Source of the DNA: Lentisphaeria bacterium
Lineage (GTDB): Bacteria; Verrucomicrobiota; Lentisphaeria; Oligosphaerales; Oligosphaeraceae
Assembly: GCA_016303095.1 (NCBI GenBank)
Contig: JAEDMH010000030.1
Span: 1-20,249 of the forward strand
Direction of reading: 5' to 3'
DNA length: 20,249 nucleotides
Shown: positions 7,535-15,056 of the stretch, one piece after another
How positions within the stretch are numbered: position 1 is the stretch's first letter
Layout of the letters: each line of letters opens with the position of its first letter
Notes under the pieces: generated by a model
The model's database searches: none
The model's input: only the letters and a program-made list of their open reading frames with translations
What the model was told of the DNA's origin: nothing
Program-made: the position numbers and the translations under genes

Positions 7535-8218
7535 TTACCGGATCCGGGCTTCCTGCACGTAGGCCTTGGCGGCGTCCGCGCACTCCTGGAGGAAGGAGGG
7601 CTTGGTGCGGCTGGCGGTGCGCAGGCTTTCCTGGGGGAGGTTTTCGTGGGGGACGAAGGGCTGGAAGATCCATCGCTTGGCCCCTTGGAGTTCCTGGCCG
7701 GCCTGGCGGATCTCCTCCAGGGTGTGGAAGGATTCCAGGATGGTGGTGCGGAACTCGTAGTCCTTGGCCTGCTGCCGGATCAGGGCGATGGAGTCCCGGA
7801 TCTTCTGAATGTCCCCGTAATGGACGAACTCCGGGTAACGGGGAAGGGAGCACTTCACGTCCATGGCCACGTAGTCCACCATGGCCAAAATGTCCCGCAG
7901 CATCTCCGGATGGGAGCCGTTGGTGTCCAATTTCACCAGAAAGCCCTCTTCCTTGAAGAACGCAATGGTGTCGGGCAACCCCTCGTGGATGGTGGGCTCC
8001 CCGCCGGAGATGGTGACGGCCTTGACCCACTCCTCCCGATAGTGCTCCAACCTCTGCTTCAGGATGGCGAAGGAGAAGGTTTTGGCATGCCAATCCCCAA
8101 TCAGATCCACGTTGTGACAAAACCCGCAGCGGAAATTGCACCCGCTGGTGAACATGAGCACTCCCAGGTGCCCCGGATAGTCCACCAGGCTGGGCTGCCG
8201 CAGCATGGCGTTGATCAC
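7535..8218 (-). CDS. nrdG: Anaerobic ribonucleotide reductase activating protein (NrdG-type radical SAM)
   Basis: This radical SAM enzyme generates the glycyl radical on NrdD using a 4Fe-4S cluster and S-adenosylmethionine. With the start used here the product has 227 residues. The early segment RQPSLVDYPG is typical of the NrdG2-like subfamily. The cluster motif CNFRCGFC (Cys27/31/34) is followed by HN, and SGGEPT (from about 71) binds the SAM amino group. The later VKLDTNGSHP and DYVAMDVK segments also fit. It is longer than E. coli NrdG (154 aa), as is usual for this subfamily. GTG at 8218 lies 16 bases after the glutaredoxin-like gene. A TTG at 8242 would add eight residues and overlap that gene, and ATG at 8206 is a shorter option. 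It ends the nrdD operon. Confidence 0.93.
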   Translation of the reverse strand: MINAMLRQPSLVDYPGHLGVLMFTSGCNFRCGFCHNVDLIGDWHAKTFSFAILKQRLEHYREEWVKAVTISGGEPTIHEGLPDTIAFFKEEGFLVKLDTNGSHPEMLRDILAMVDYVAMDVKCSLPRYPEFVHYGDIQKIRDSIALIRQQAKDYEFRTTILESFHTLEEIRQAGQELQGAKRWIFQPFVPHENLPQESLRTASRTKPSFLQECADAAKAYVQEARIR

Positions 8219-8234
8219 GGATTTTGCTTCGAGA

Positions 8235-8645
8235 TTACGCAAGGGTCAGGGCCTCGTTCAGGATGGCTTGAATCATTTCAGGGGTGATGAGACCCTTGCC
8301 TTCTTCAGAGTAGTCGGTCTGAAGCCCCAAAAACTGGTAGAGCCGGGAGTGTTTGCACACGGGGTCGGCGGCATCCGGGGCGGGATTGGCCAGATACCGG
8401 ATCTTGCCAGTCTCGTCCTGGACGCCCACCACCATGGCGGGAATGCGGCTGGGATTGAGGCATTCGGTTTTGCAGAACTCAACTAACCCGTTCTCTTCCA
8501 GAACGTTATGATATTCCTTGCGAAACCGGGCGTACTGGGGGGCTTCCGCCAGCATTTTGTCCAGCCGTCGATTCAGCATGGCGCATTTGGCGCATCCGGG
8601 CTTTCCGAAGACGTGGACGGTAAGGGGGGTGTTGGAAGTGGTCAT
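8235..8645 (-). CDS. Glutaredoxin/thioredoxin-like protein, probable NrdD reductant
   Basis: The 136-residue product begins with a thioredoxin-fold strand and CxxC redox centre (VHVFGKPGCAKCAML, Cys18 and Cys21), followed by a cis-Pro-like segment RIPAMVVG. It is larger than ordinary glutaredoxins or NrdH (about 80 residues). It carries additional Cys residues in the insertion (FCKTEC) and near PVCKHS, and has a helical tail. Its position between nrdD (25 bases upstream) and nrdG (16 bases downstream) suggests that it re-reduces the reductase or supplies electrons to it; that role is inferred from context. ATG at 8645 is chosen because upstream sequence in the frame is Pro/Ser-rich and overlaps nrdD. 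A CU-rich tract rather than a Shine-Dalgarno sequence precedes it. Confidence 0.82.
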   Translation of the reverse strand: MTTSNTPLTVHVFGKPGCAKCAMLNRRLDKMLAEAPQYARFRKEYHNVLEENGLVEFCKTECLNPSRIPAMVVGVQDETGKIRYLANPAPDAADPVCKHSRLYQFLGLQTDYSEEGKGLITPEMIQAILNEALTLA

Positions 8646-8670
8646 GGGAGGAACAGAGGCGTGGGGGGGG

Positions 8671-11388
8671 CTATTGGGCGACTTCGTAGGAGGCGTCGAC
8701 GCCGGCGTTGGCGCTTTCCACCGCATAGTCTCCCCGATGCCGGTTGATCAGCTCGCCATAGCGCTTGGACTTGTTCCAGTTCTGGATCTTGCTGAAATAT
8801 CCCACCACCCGGGTGAGGCCGAAGACCTCCGTGGAACCGCATTGGACGCAGCATTCCTGGAGTCCCCGGGACTGGTGTCCGCAATGCTGGCAGTAGGTGA
8901 ATTCGGGGGAGATGGTGATTTGGGCGGCCTGGGTGCGGTTGAAGCTCAGGCGGATGAGTTCTCCAATGGCCTCGGGAGAGGGCTTCTCCTCCCCCACGAA
9001 GGCGTGGATCATGGCGCCGGATTCAATGAGGGAGTGGAAGACCCCCTGCTTCCGGATGCGCTCCACCAGGGAGACGGGGGCCTCCGCCGCCAGATGGATG
9101 GAGTTGGTGTAGTAGGCCACGTCCTCGGAGTCGCCCTTGAAGCAGGAGAGGGCCTCGGGACGGAAGTAGAGCAGGTCGGCCTTGGCCAGACGGCGGGCGG
9201 CGGATTCGGCAGGGGATTCCTCCAGGGTGAACTTCAGCCCCAGCTTCTCGGTGTACTGCTTGGTGCGCAGATACATGTGGGCCGTGAGGCGCAAGGACAT
9301 GTCGTAGGCCTCCTCGCTCTCGTGCATCTCCTTCCCCGTGAGGAACTTCACCATGTCGTTCATGCCCAGCATGCCGATGATGTAGGTGCATTTGTCCAGC
9401 TCAATGTAGGGACGCCCGTCGCAGGCGGTCTTGCCCACCTGCCACAGGGGACGCCCCGGCTCCGACATCATCAGGGCAATCATCTTCTTCTTCTGAAGAT
9501 GGGCCTGGACGGCCAAATCCATCATCTTGTCAATCTCCTGGCAGGCTCCCTCGTAGGTGCGGTTCCCGGCCCGGGAGGCCCGGAAGGCGCACTGGGGCAG
9601 GTTGATGGTGACATTCTGGAAGCCGCAGAAGCGGAGGCACTCCGGGTGACGGAGCATCCGGTTGTCGGTGATGGTGGTGCGCAGGCGGCAGCAGGCGGAG
9701 AGGGTGACCTCGTCCCGGTCGAAGATGAAGTAGGTGGAGCCGTTATGGCTGGCCAGCTGGCAGGCCTCCTGGAAGATCCGGTATTGCTCCGGATCCTCGA
9801 AGGTCTCCGCGGAGACGTGGAAGTCGCACTTGGGGAACTCGAAGATGTGGCCGTTCCGGTCTCCCTCTCCCCAGACCTTCAGGAGGGCGCTGGTGAACCG
9901 ACGGGCCTCCTGCTCGTATTCCCCGTAGCAGACGATGTGCTCGCCCCGGCGGGTCAATTCCTGGGTAACGCTATCATCCAGGTAGAGTCCGTTCTTCTCG
10001 TTGTAGAGTTCCCGGAGCACCAGGCGCTCCTGCCCATTCTCCTCCTTGAGATAGAGGTTCATCAGCCGGTTTCCGTTGGCGTCGGTGGTCTCCTGGAGAC
10101 GCTCGATCAGGGGATGGATGGTGCCCTGGGCGTCCTTCAGCTGGTAGTGTCCGCCGGGGCCCACGGCAGGGACGCTGCGCATGTACTTGGGGACTCCGGT
10201 GTGGATGTTGAAATCCAGGAAGAGGGTTTGGCCGCCCCGGGAGAAGGCGTTCTGGGAGCCGTTGAAGATCAGTTCCTGGGCCACCTGCTTCAGGTGCTTG
10301 TCATCCATGCCCACCAGATAGGGGGCGTAGAAGATGTTGATGTAGGCGATGCCCAGGGCGCCGGCGTAGTTGGCCTGCATGGAGGCCAGATAGGTGTTCA
10401 GGTGTCCGGTGAGGACGCTGGCGCTGCGGGCGGGGAAGGATTCGGTGTTCAGGTTGGTCAGGCCGCAGAGTCCGTATTTCTTGATGTATTCGATGGAGTG
10501 GCTGGAGCAGTAGACCCGGTGGGGGTAGCCCAGATCGTGGAGGTGGATGGCTCCGGTGTCATGGGCGGTCTTCACCTCGGCGGAGAAGATGGCGTCCAAC
10601 CCCCATTGCTTCAACACCAATTCGGCGATGGAGAGGTTGACGGCCTCCGGGTTGTTGTTGACGATGTTGCTGTTCTCGTTGGACTTGGAGTACATGAGGT
10701 TCTCCACGAACTCCCGGGGAACCGCATACATGGAGAGATCCCGGAGACGCCCGGCGTAGCCGTGGGATTCCAGCACGTTGTTCACCATCTCCCGGATGAG
10801 GAGAGTGTTGACCCGCTTCATGCCGCTGGCGATGATCTCGTTCTCCACCTCCTTGGCCACGGCAATGGCCTCCTCCAACTCCATGTTCAACTTCTCGGAA
10901 AGCTTCCGCACAATCTTGCCCCGATCCCAGGTGCCCAGGGAGGCATCCCCCATGGACTGCACCAGCAACAGGCTCTGATCCGTCAAATCCCCCTTGGACC
11001 CCTTGGACCCCTTGCCACTGACACGAATGGCCTGACGGGCACGCTCGCGGCTCTTCCGATACCGCTTGTAGGCCGCCACCGTGGCGGGAAGACGATGCTC
11101 GGAAAGGGTGATCTCCACCACATCCTGCACGTCCTCAATGTTGGGAATCCGCTTCCCTTCACTGTCCGGCTGGACGTAGTATTCGCACAGCGGATTGTCC
11201 AGCTGCCCCACCACGTCCTGGGCAATGGCTTCCGCTTCTTCCCGGGTGAAGGGACGCCCCTCCTGGGAGGCGGCGGCCTGCCCCGCCTTGTAGATGGCGG
11301 TGGCGATCTTTTCGGCGGTGAAGGGGACAACCAAGCCGTCACGCTTGCGGAACTTCTGGAAGGGGGAGGAGGCAGTGCGGATTCCCAT
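8671..11388 (-). CDS. nrdD: Anaerobic (class III) ribonucleoside-triphosphate reductase
   Basis: NrdD reduces ribonucleotides to deoxyribonucleotides through a glycyl radical and works only without oxygen. The 905-residue protein is long for the family (E. coli 712), mostly because of its N-terminus. There is an ATP-cone at about 14-113 (GLVVPFTAEKI through AAYKRYRKS), a GKGSKGSKG linker, then a second cone-like domain at about 150-235 (WDRGKIVRKLSEKL, MKRVNTLLIREMVN). The catalytic barrel follows from about 240. Near the C-terminus, CQHC (833-836) and CVQC (847-850) form the structural zinc site, and RVVGYFS carries the glycyl radical at Gly863. It is the first gene of nrdD, glutaredoxin-like protein and nrdG, downstream of a promoter with paired NrdR boxes. 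The start is ATG at 11388 with no Shine-Dalgarno sequence. Confidence 0.97.
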   Translation of the reverse strand: MGIRTASSPFQKFRKRDGLVVPFTAEKIATAIYKAGQAAASQEGRPFTREEAEAIAQDVVGQLDNPLCEYYVQPDSEGKRIPNIEDVQDVVEITLSEHRLPATVAAYKRYRKSRERARQAIRVSGKGSKGSKGDLTDQSLLLVQSMGDASLGTWDRGKIVRKLSEKLNMELEEAIAVAKEVENEIIASGMKRVNTLLIREMVNNVLESHGYAGRLRDLSMYAVPREFVENLMYSKSNENSNIVNNNPEAVNLSIAELVLKQWGLDAIFSAEVKTAHDTGAIHLHDLGYPHRVYCSSHSIEYIKKYGLCGLTNLNTESFPARSASVLTGHLNTYLASMQANYAGALGIAYINIFYAPYLVGMDDKHLKQVAQELIFNGSQNAFSRGGQTLFLDFNIHTGVPKYMRSVPAVGPGGHYQLKDAQGTIHPLIERLQETTDANGNRLMNLYLKEENGQERLVLRELYNEKNGLYLDDSVTQELTRRGEHIVCYGEYEQEARRFTSALLKVWGEGDRNGHIFEFPKCDFHVSAETFEDPEQYRIFQEACQLASHNGSTYFIFDRDEVTLSACCRLRTTITDNRMLRHPECLRFCGFQNVTINLPQCAFRASRAGNRTYEGACQEIDKMMDLAVQAHLQKKKMIALMMSEPGRPLWQVGKTACDGRPYIELDKCTYIIGMLGMNDMVKFLTGKEMHESEEAYDMSLRLTAHMYLRTKQYTEKLGLKFTLEESPAESAARRLAKADLLYFRPEALSCFKGDSEDVAYYTNSIHLAAEAPVSLVERIRKQGVFHSLIESGAMIHAFVGEEKPSPEAIGELIRLSFNRTQAAQITISPEFTYCQHCGHQSRGLQECCVQCGSTEVFGLTRVVGYFSKIQNWNKSKRYGELINRHRGDYAVESANAGVDASYEVAQ

Positions 11389-11541
11389 GGAAAATAAGAG
11401 AAATAGAGGTTTTCAGGGCAGGGAGGGAGGGGCGGCGGCCTTGCGGCAAGGCGTCGTCGTCAAGAGGACAGGAGCGGGCCCAGGGAAGGAGGCTTCTCTC
11501 TTCCCCAGGGGGAGAGGAAAGCCCCGGAAGTGGGCGCTTGC

Positions 11542-11557
11542 ATACTATATCTAGGAG
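11542..11557. promoter_or_regulatory. NrdR box 1
   Basis: ATACTATATCTAGGAG fits the core of the established NrdR consensus acaCwAtATaTwGtgt (C-T-A-T-A-T-C-T-A-G in the centre). It overlaps the -10 hexamer of the proposed nrdD promoter. Its start is exactly 31 bp from that of box 2, the helical-phase spacing typical of NrdR operators. NrdR is the ATP-cone repressor of ribonucleotide reductase genes; its gene is not in the window. Confidence 0.82.
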
Positions 11558-11572
11558 TTTTTGGTTATGCAA
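11544..11572 (-). promoter_or_regulatory. Sigma70-like promoter of nrdD operon
   Basis: On the minus strand, -35 TTGCAT (11572-11567) and -10 TATAGT (11549-11544) are separated by exactly 17 bases. Transcription would begin near 11537, giving a leader of about 150 bases before nrdD. The -10 lies inside NrdR box 1 and the -35 abuts box 2. Confidence 0.75.
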
Positions 11573-11588
11573 ACACAATATCTAGTGG
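11573..11588. promoter_or_regulatory. NrdR box 2
   Basis: ACACAATATCTAGTGG matches the NrdR consensus acaCwAtATaTwGtgt at 14 of 16 positions. It lies immediately upstream of the -35 hexamer of the nrdD promoter and 31 bp from box 1. Together the two boxes bracket the core promoter, a layout expected to give repression when NrdR binds both. Confidence 0.87.
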
Positions 11589-11717
11589 ATGGGGGAGATT
11601 CTCTGTAAGTCCCCATTCCGAATTTTTATAACTCCATTCCCTGCAAGAGTATGAGGGTAGGAAAAATTTTCCTATAAAAGTTATGATTTTCCCCCCATCC
11701 ATGGGAGATTGGGGGGA
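11586..11717. repeat. Nested inverted repeats upstream of the nrdD promoter
   Basis: TGGATGGGGG (11586-11595) is perfectly complementary to CCCCCATCCA (11692-11701). Inside lie ATAACT (11628-11633) with AGTTAT (11679-11684) and the 17-bp palindrome at 11658-11674. The C-tract at 11691-11696 can instead pair with GGGGGG at 11711-11716. The two outer pairings exclude each other. The region is rich in G and C runs, so part of this may be chance. Confidence 0.4.
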
Positions 11718-11722
11718 GTCTA

Positions 11723-11738
11723 CCCCAATATCTTGTGG
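11723..11738. promoter_or_regulatory. Third NrdR-like box near the rsmG 3' end
   Basis: CCCCAATATCTTGTGG shares CAATATCTwGTGG with box 2 (one difference in 13) and fits the NrdR consensus core. It is 150 bp from box 2 and has no partner box 31 bp away on either side. It lies 11 bases past the rsmG stop. It may be an auxiliary site for looping or a chance match. Confidence 0.45.
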
Positions 11739-11748
11739 TGTTTCGGGG

Positions 11749-12537
11749 TTATCGGAAGCGTTTCGTCTTTCGGGGGTCCAGGGGGGACTTCTTCACGGCC
11801 AGGATGATATGGCGGACGGGGTCTTGGGGTTCCAAGGTCACTTCCAGGTCTTCCACCATGTCGAATCCGAAGGCGGGGCAGGCCTGGGCGAAGGCGGGGC
11901 CCTCTTCCAGGGGCCAGCTCTGGCCCTTCATCAGGAGGAAAACGCCTCCCAGGGCCAGAAGCTCCGAGGCGTCGGGGAGCAGCTCCACGCCCTTGCTCAC
12001 CGCCCTGGCGGTGACCACCTCTCCATGGTGCAGCAGATCCGGACGCACCCGGCCCACTTCCCGGCCCCGGAAGGCGCAGGCAGCGCCCTTGCCCGTGCGG
12101 GGGATGAGGGGGAGGGAGGCGTTGAGGAAGTCCACCTTCTTCTGGCGGGAGTCCACCAGGGTGAAGTCCTGGGTGGGCATCATGGTCATCAGGGGGAGGC
12201 CGGGATATCCGCCTCCGCTGCCCAGATCCACCAGGGCGCTATGGGGCTGGCAGAGGGTGTCCAGGACGGGAAGGAGGGTCAAGGAGTCCAGGAGGGAGAA
12301 CTTGAGATATTCCCGGGGGGTGGTGAGGCGGGTGAGGTTCATCCACTGGTTGACCCCGTGGAGATGGCTGTAGAGGGCCTGGAAGGTCTCCCGCCGGGGA
12401 TTGGGATCGGGGAGCCCCAATTCCTCGCAGCGCTGGAGAAACCACTGCCATTCCTCCTCGGGAAAGGCCAGAGAGGGGTAGGTTTGGGGACGCAGATCCA
12501 GGGGTTGCCGTTCCGGCAGGGAGGGAGCGGAAGTCAT
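11749..12537 (-). CDS. rsmG: 16S rRNA m7G527 methyltransferase (RsmG/GidB)
   Basis: This SAM-dependent enzyme methylates N7 of G527 in 16S rRNA. The 262-residue product carries the family SAM-binding loop VDLGSGGGYPGLPL (103-116), the acidic strand with LVDSRQKKVDFL (127-138), VVTARAVS (174-181) and GGVFLLMKG (197-205). Upstream, MNLTR and FSLLDSL (66-86) match the conserved N-terminal helices. It is longer than E. coli RsmG (207) because of a Pro-rich start and a basic tail (KTKRFR). ATG at 12537 is used; the leader is C-rich with no Shine-Dalgarno sequence. It lies 32 bases after the flavin reductase gene and ends the upstream block. A long non-coding gap with regulatory sites follows. Confidence 0.95.
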   Translation of the reverse strand: MTSAPSLPERQPLDLRPQTYPSLAFPEEEWQWFLQRCEELGLPDPNPRRETFQALYSHLHGVNQWMNLTRLTTPREYLKFSLLDSLTLLPVLDTLCQPHSALVDLGSGGGYPGLPLMTMMPTQDFTLVDSRQKKVDFLNASLPLIPRTGKGAACAFRGREVGRVRPDLLHHGEVVTARAVSKGVELLPDASELLALGGVFLLMKGQSWPLEEGPAFAQACPAFGFDMVEDLEVTLEPQDPVRHIILAVKKSPLDPRKTKRFR

Positions 12538-12569
12538 GGCAGGGGGGGTGAGGCGGAAACCAGGGAGGG

Positions 12570-13151
12570 TCAGGAGCGTTGTTTCTTGCGGACGGAGAAG
12601 CCGAAATGCCCCAGCTCCTGCCCTAGGGAATAGTAGTGCCCGTGGGCGTAGGCCAGGAGGTTGGCTTTTTGGAGATCCAGGCGTCCGGCGGCGTCAATGA
12701 GGTCGGAGGTCACTTGGACGGCCACCACCTCTCCGATGTACAGCACGTGGGAGCCCAATTCCAGCTTCTGGCGCACCTTGCACTCCAGGGCCACCGGACA
12801 CTCCTCCACCATGGGCGCCACCACCTGGGAGGCCGCCAGGGGGGTGAGCTTCCGGGCGGCGAACTTGTCCGTGTCCCGCCCGCTGATCACTCCGCAGTAG
12901 TCCACCGCCTCCGCCTGCTCCGCCGTGGGTAGATTGACGGTGAAGGCTTGGAGAGTCTCGATGAGGCTGTAGGTGAAACGGCTGGGGCGCACCCCAATGC
13001 CCACCATGGGGGGCTCGGAACAGAGGGTCCCCGCCCAGGCCGCGGTCATGATGTTCCAGGGAAGACGATGCCCGTCTCCCGCGCCCACCAGGACGGCGGG
13101 AACCGGGGCCAGCTGGGTGCTCCCCGGCCAGATGGTCTTGGGAATGGACAT
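12570..13151 (-). CDS. Flavin reductase-like (flavoredoxin family) protein
   Basis: The 193-residue product fits the FMN-binding flavin reductase-like domain (split-barrel fold). Visible hallmarks are a short strand then PAVLVGAGDG, WNIMTAAWAGTLCSEPPMVGIGVRPSRFTYSLI, and the later FTVNLPT, DYCGVISGRDTDKF and GEVVAVQV segments. Such proteins bind FMN and shuttle electrons with NAD(P)H or partner redox proteins; the partner here is unknown. ATG at 13151 has AGAGGA 9 bases upstream, a good Shine-Dalgarno sequence, and lies 16 bases after the isomerase-like gene. The open frame extends to 13301, but that portion overlaps the neighbour and looks like noise. Confidence 0.87.
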   Translation of the reverse strand: MSIPKTIWPGSTQLAPVPAVLVGAGDGHRLPWNIMTAAWAGTLCSEPPMVGIGVRPSRFTYSLIETLQAFTVNLPTAEQAEAVDYCGVISGRDTDKFAARKLTPLAASQVVAPMVEECPVALECKVRQKLELGSHVLYIGEVVAVQVTSDLIDAAGRLDLQKANLLAYAHGHYYSLGQELGHFGFSVRKKQRS

Positions 13152-13167
13152 GGCGGTTTCCTCTTCC

Positions 13168-14085
13168 CTAGCACTTCCAGCCGCACTCCCGCATGAGCTG
13201 CAGGAACTTGCGGCAGTAGTCCAAATAGATGTCACGCCGGAATTTTCTCGCGGCCTCGCTGTTGTTGTCTCCCTGGGGATCGTGGAAGACGTAGCCCACA
13301 TGGGGTTCCATGGTGATGCCGCCGTCGTATCCGGAGGCCAGGAGGTCCTTCATGATGGCCCGGACGTCTCCGGCGCCTTCGCCGGCGAAGGTGAAGACGG
13401 GGTCGGGGCGGACTCCATCCTCTCTGGGGAGGGCCAGGGCGTCCTTGATGTGGATATGGGTGATATAGGGTTTGCAGCGGCTGTAGAATTCCCAGGCGGA
13501 CTGGAGAGGGAAGGGGCGGGAGCCCAGCTGCCGGTAGTTGAAGCAGGGGTTTCCGGTGTCGAAGATCAGGGTGAAGGCGGGGCTGTTGACGGCCTCTAGC
13601 AGCTTCAGGGTGTGTTCGTGGCTCATGCCGCCGTAGTTCATGCAGTTCTCATGGCCATAGACGATGCCATTGTCCTCGCAGATCTTCACCAGCTCCCGGA
13701 TTTTGGCGAAGATGATGGCCTCCAATTCCGGGGAGTCCCCGGGTTCGTCCTGGGGCACCAGGAAGGACATGCCCCGGATGAGACGGCATCCCAGCTTCTG
13801 CATCCGGGGAATGGCGGCCAGCAGCTCCTGGCGGCTGGCCTGGAAATCCTCTTCCTTCCGGGGATGGCGGGCCCAGTTGGCCACGGAACTGCCGTAGCAG
13901 TTGATGCGAACTTGGGCGGCCTCCAATGCGGCCTGGAGCGTCTCGAACTCCTGGTCGGTCATGGTGCCCAGCACCTTGCCGTCCACGTTGCGCAATTCGA
14001 TATGGGACCAGCCCAGTTCCTTGGTGATGGCAATCTGGCCTGCCAGGTCGGCGCAGGCCTCGTCAGCGAATCCGGAGAAGAACAT
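13168..14085 (-). CDS. Sugar phosphate isomerase/epimerase family (xylose isomerase-like TIM barrel)
   Basis: The 305-residue product is a TIM-barrel protein of the AP-endonuclease-2/xylose isomerase-like superfamily. The putative metal ligands are those of the family: YGHEN (Glu146), FDTGN (Asp176), THIHIKD (His210, His212, Asp215) and TMEPH (Glu260). The N-terminal FSGFADEA and GWSHIELRNVDGK segments are typical of the start of the barrel. The substrate cannot be told from sequence. Linkage to ribokinase a few genes upstream hints at sugar metabolism but proves nothing. ATG at 14085 follows the RNase HIII stop by 18 bases, with a CU-rich leader. Confidence 0.88.
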   Translation of the reverse strand: MFFSGFADEACADLAGQIAITKELGWSHIELRNVDGKVLGTMTDQEFETLQAALEAAQVRINCYGSSVANWARHPRKEEDFQASRQELLAAIPRMQKLGCRLIRGMSFLVPQDEPGDSPELEAIIFAKIRELVKICEDNGIVYGHENCMNYGGMSHEHTLKLLEAVNSPAFTLIFDTGNPCFNYRQLGSRPFPLQSAWEFYSRCKPYITHIHIKDALALPREDGVRPDPVFTFAGEGAGDVRAIMKDLLASGYDGGITMEPHVGYVFHDPQGDNNSEAARKFRRDIYLDYCRKFLQLMRECGWKC

Positions 14086-14103
14086 TGTGGGATGAGGAGG
14101 GGG

Positions 14104-15045
14104 TTAGAGGTTTTGAGAGGTCTTGAAGAAGAGCTTGGCGAAGCGTCCCAGGGTCTCCCGGGGATGGAGCGTCAGGAACTCCTTGGCACAGAGGAGGACA
14201 TTGGTTCCGCAGCCTTTGGGGAGGCGGAGTCCGGCGGCCTGGGAGAGGCGGTTGATTTCCCTAATGTAAGCCGCCCGGGCCAGGATGGAGGCGGCGGCCA
14301 CGGCCACGTCGGCCTCGGCCTTGGGATGTTCGTCCAGCAGGATTTTCCGGCCCCGTTCCATCAGGTGGCGGCGCACCAGATTCCCCTTTCCGAACTGGTC
14401 GGAGATGGCCCTGGGGCATTCCGGCGCCTGCTCCAGGAGGGATTCCAGAGCCCGGGCATGGGCCCAGGCCAGAATCTGGTTGAGATTTCCCATTTGGGCG
14501 TGAAGCTGGTTCAGACGCTCCGGGGAGATGGCGACCAGGGCGAAGCGCCGGGGCAAAAGCTCCCGGATCCGGGCTTCCAGCGCCAAGATCTGGCGGTCGG
14601 AGGAGACGGCCTTGGAGTCCCGGACGCCGGCGTCCAGCAGAAGGCCGGCGGTGGAGGCCTCCGTGTAGGCACAGGCCACCACCAGGGGGCCGAAAAAGTC
14701 CCCCTTCCCCGATTCGTCAATGCCCGCATGGGGCGCGAACATCTCCGGATCGCTCCTCAGAGCCTTCTCCAATGCACTGGGCTCCGGCGTGGACTCTTCC
14801 CCCGCAGACGGCAACTCCCCCGCTCTCTCCGGCAAACATTCCCGCACCCAGGCCGCCCCCTCACTCCCCTGAAAACAGGTCTTCCCCGAACAGTAGGCGG
14901 TGACATTGGTCTTTCCCAGGACGGCACGCCAATGGGCATAGGGAGCCTGGGCGAAGGAAACCCCCTTGCGCTCCAGACGCTGTCGGAGCTGGAGAATTTC
15001 CTGGGGGGATAGGGAGAAAACCAGGGTGGGGAAGGCAGGAGGCAT
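14104..15045 (-). CDS. rnhC: Ribonuclease HIII
   Basis: RNase HIII degrades the RNA strand of RNA-DNA hybrids and replaces or supplements RNase HI/HII in Chlamydiae, Firmicutes and other groups. The 313-residue product has an N-terminal TBP-like substrate-binding domain (about 1-90; AHWRAVLGKTNVTAYCSGK) and a catalytic domain. DESGKGDFFGPLVV (110-123) contains Asp110 and Glu111, VRDSKAV is at 141-147, SDQFGKGN has Asp216, and EADVAVAAASILAR has Asp246, so the four-carboxylate set is complete. ATG at 15045 lies 12 bases after the upstream small gene. An open frame reaches back to 15300, but the added residues are Arg/Pro-rich and overlap the neighbour. Confidence 0.95.
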   Translation of the reverse strand: MPPAFPTLVFSLSPQEILQLRQRLERKGVSFAQAPYAHWRAVLGKTNVTAYCSGKTCFQGSEGAAWVRECLPERAGELPSAGEESTPEPSALEKALRSDPEMFAPHAGIDESGKGDFFGPLVVACAYTEASTAGLLLDAGVRDSKAVSSDRQILALEARIRELLPRRFALVAISPERLNQLHAQMGNLNQILAWAHARALESLLEQAPECPRAISDQFGKGNLVRRHLMERGRKILLDEHPKAEADVAVAAASILARAAYIREINRLSQAAGLRLPKGCGTNVLLCAKEFLTLHPRETLGRFAKLFFKTSQNL

Positions 15046-15056
15046 GGGAAAGAAAA

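Larger units (their letters stand above)
11389..11748. other. 360-bp regulatory region between rsmG and nrdD
   Basis: No protein gene is seen here. The nrdD-proximal 150 bases are a leader containing a perfect small hairpin (GCCTTG/CAAGGC, plus 11438-11452). Next come the nrdD promoter and two NrdR boxes (11542-11588). The rsmG-proximal part is AT-richer than its surroundings and holds nested inverted repeats (11586-11717), including the 17-bp palindrome TAGGAAAAATTTTCCTA at 11658-11674, and a third NrdR-like box (11723-11738). Confidence 0.7.

Noticed and set aside
725..11388. Alternating G-rich and C-rich blocks within parE and nrdD, suggesting skew switches or recombined segments
   Set aside because: Sampled lines vary at a 100-200 base scale without a consistent boundary. 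A sliding-window GC-skew calculation would be needed, and amino-acid composition may explain it.
8518..11397. 959-codon open frame on the plus strand across nrdD
   Set aside because: Same reason: an antisense shadow of a fully motif-supported NrdD, low-complexity composition, no family similarity.
11573..11738. MITE-like element bounded by the two similar CAATATCTwGTGG sequences
   Set aside because: The bounding sequences are direct rather than inverted repeats, no target-site duplication is seen, and they are better explained as NrdR boxes.
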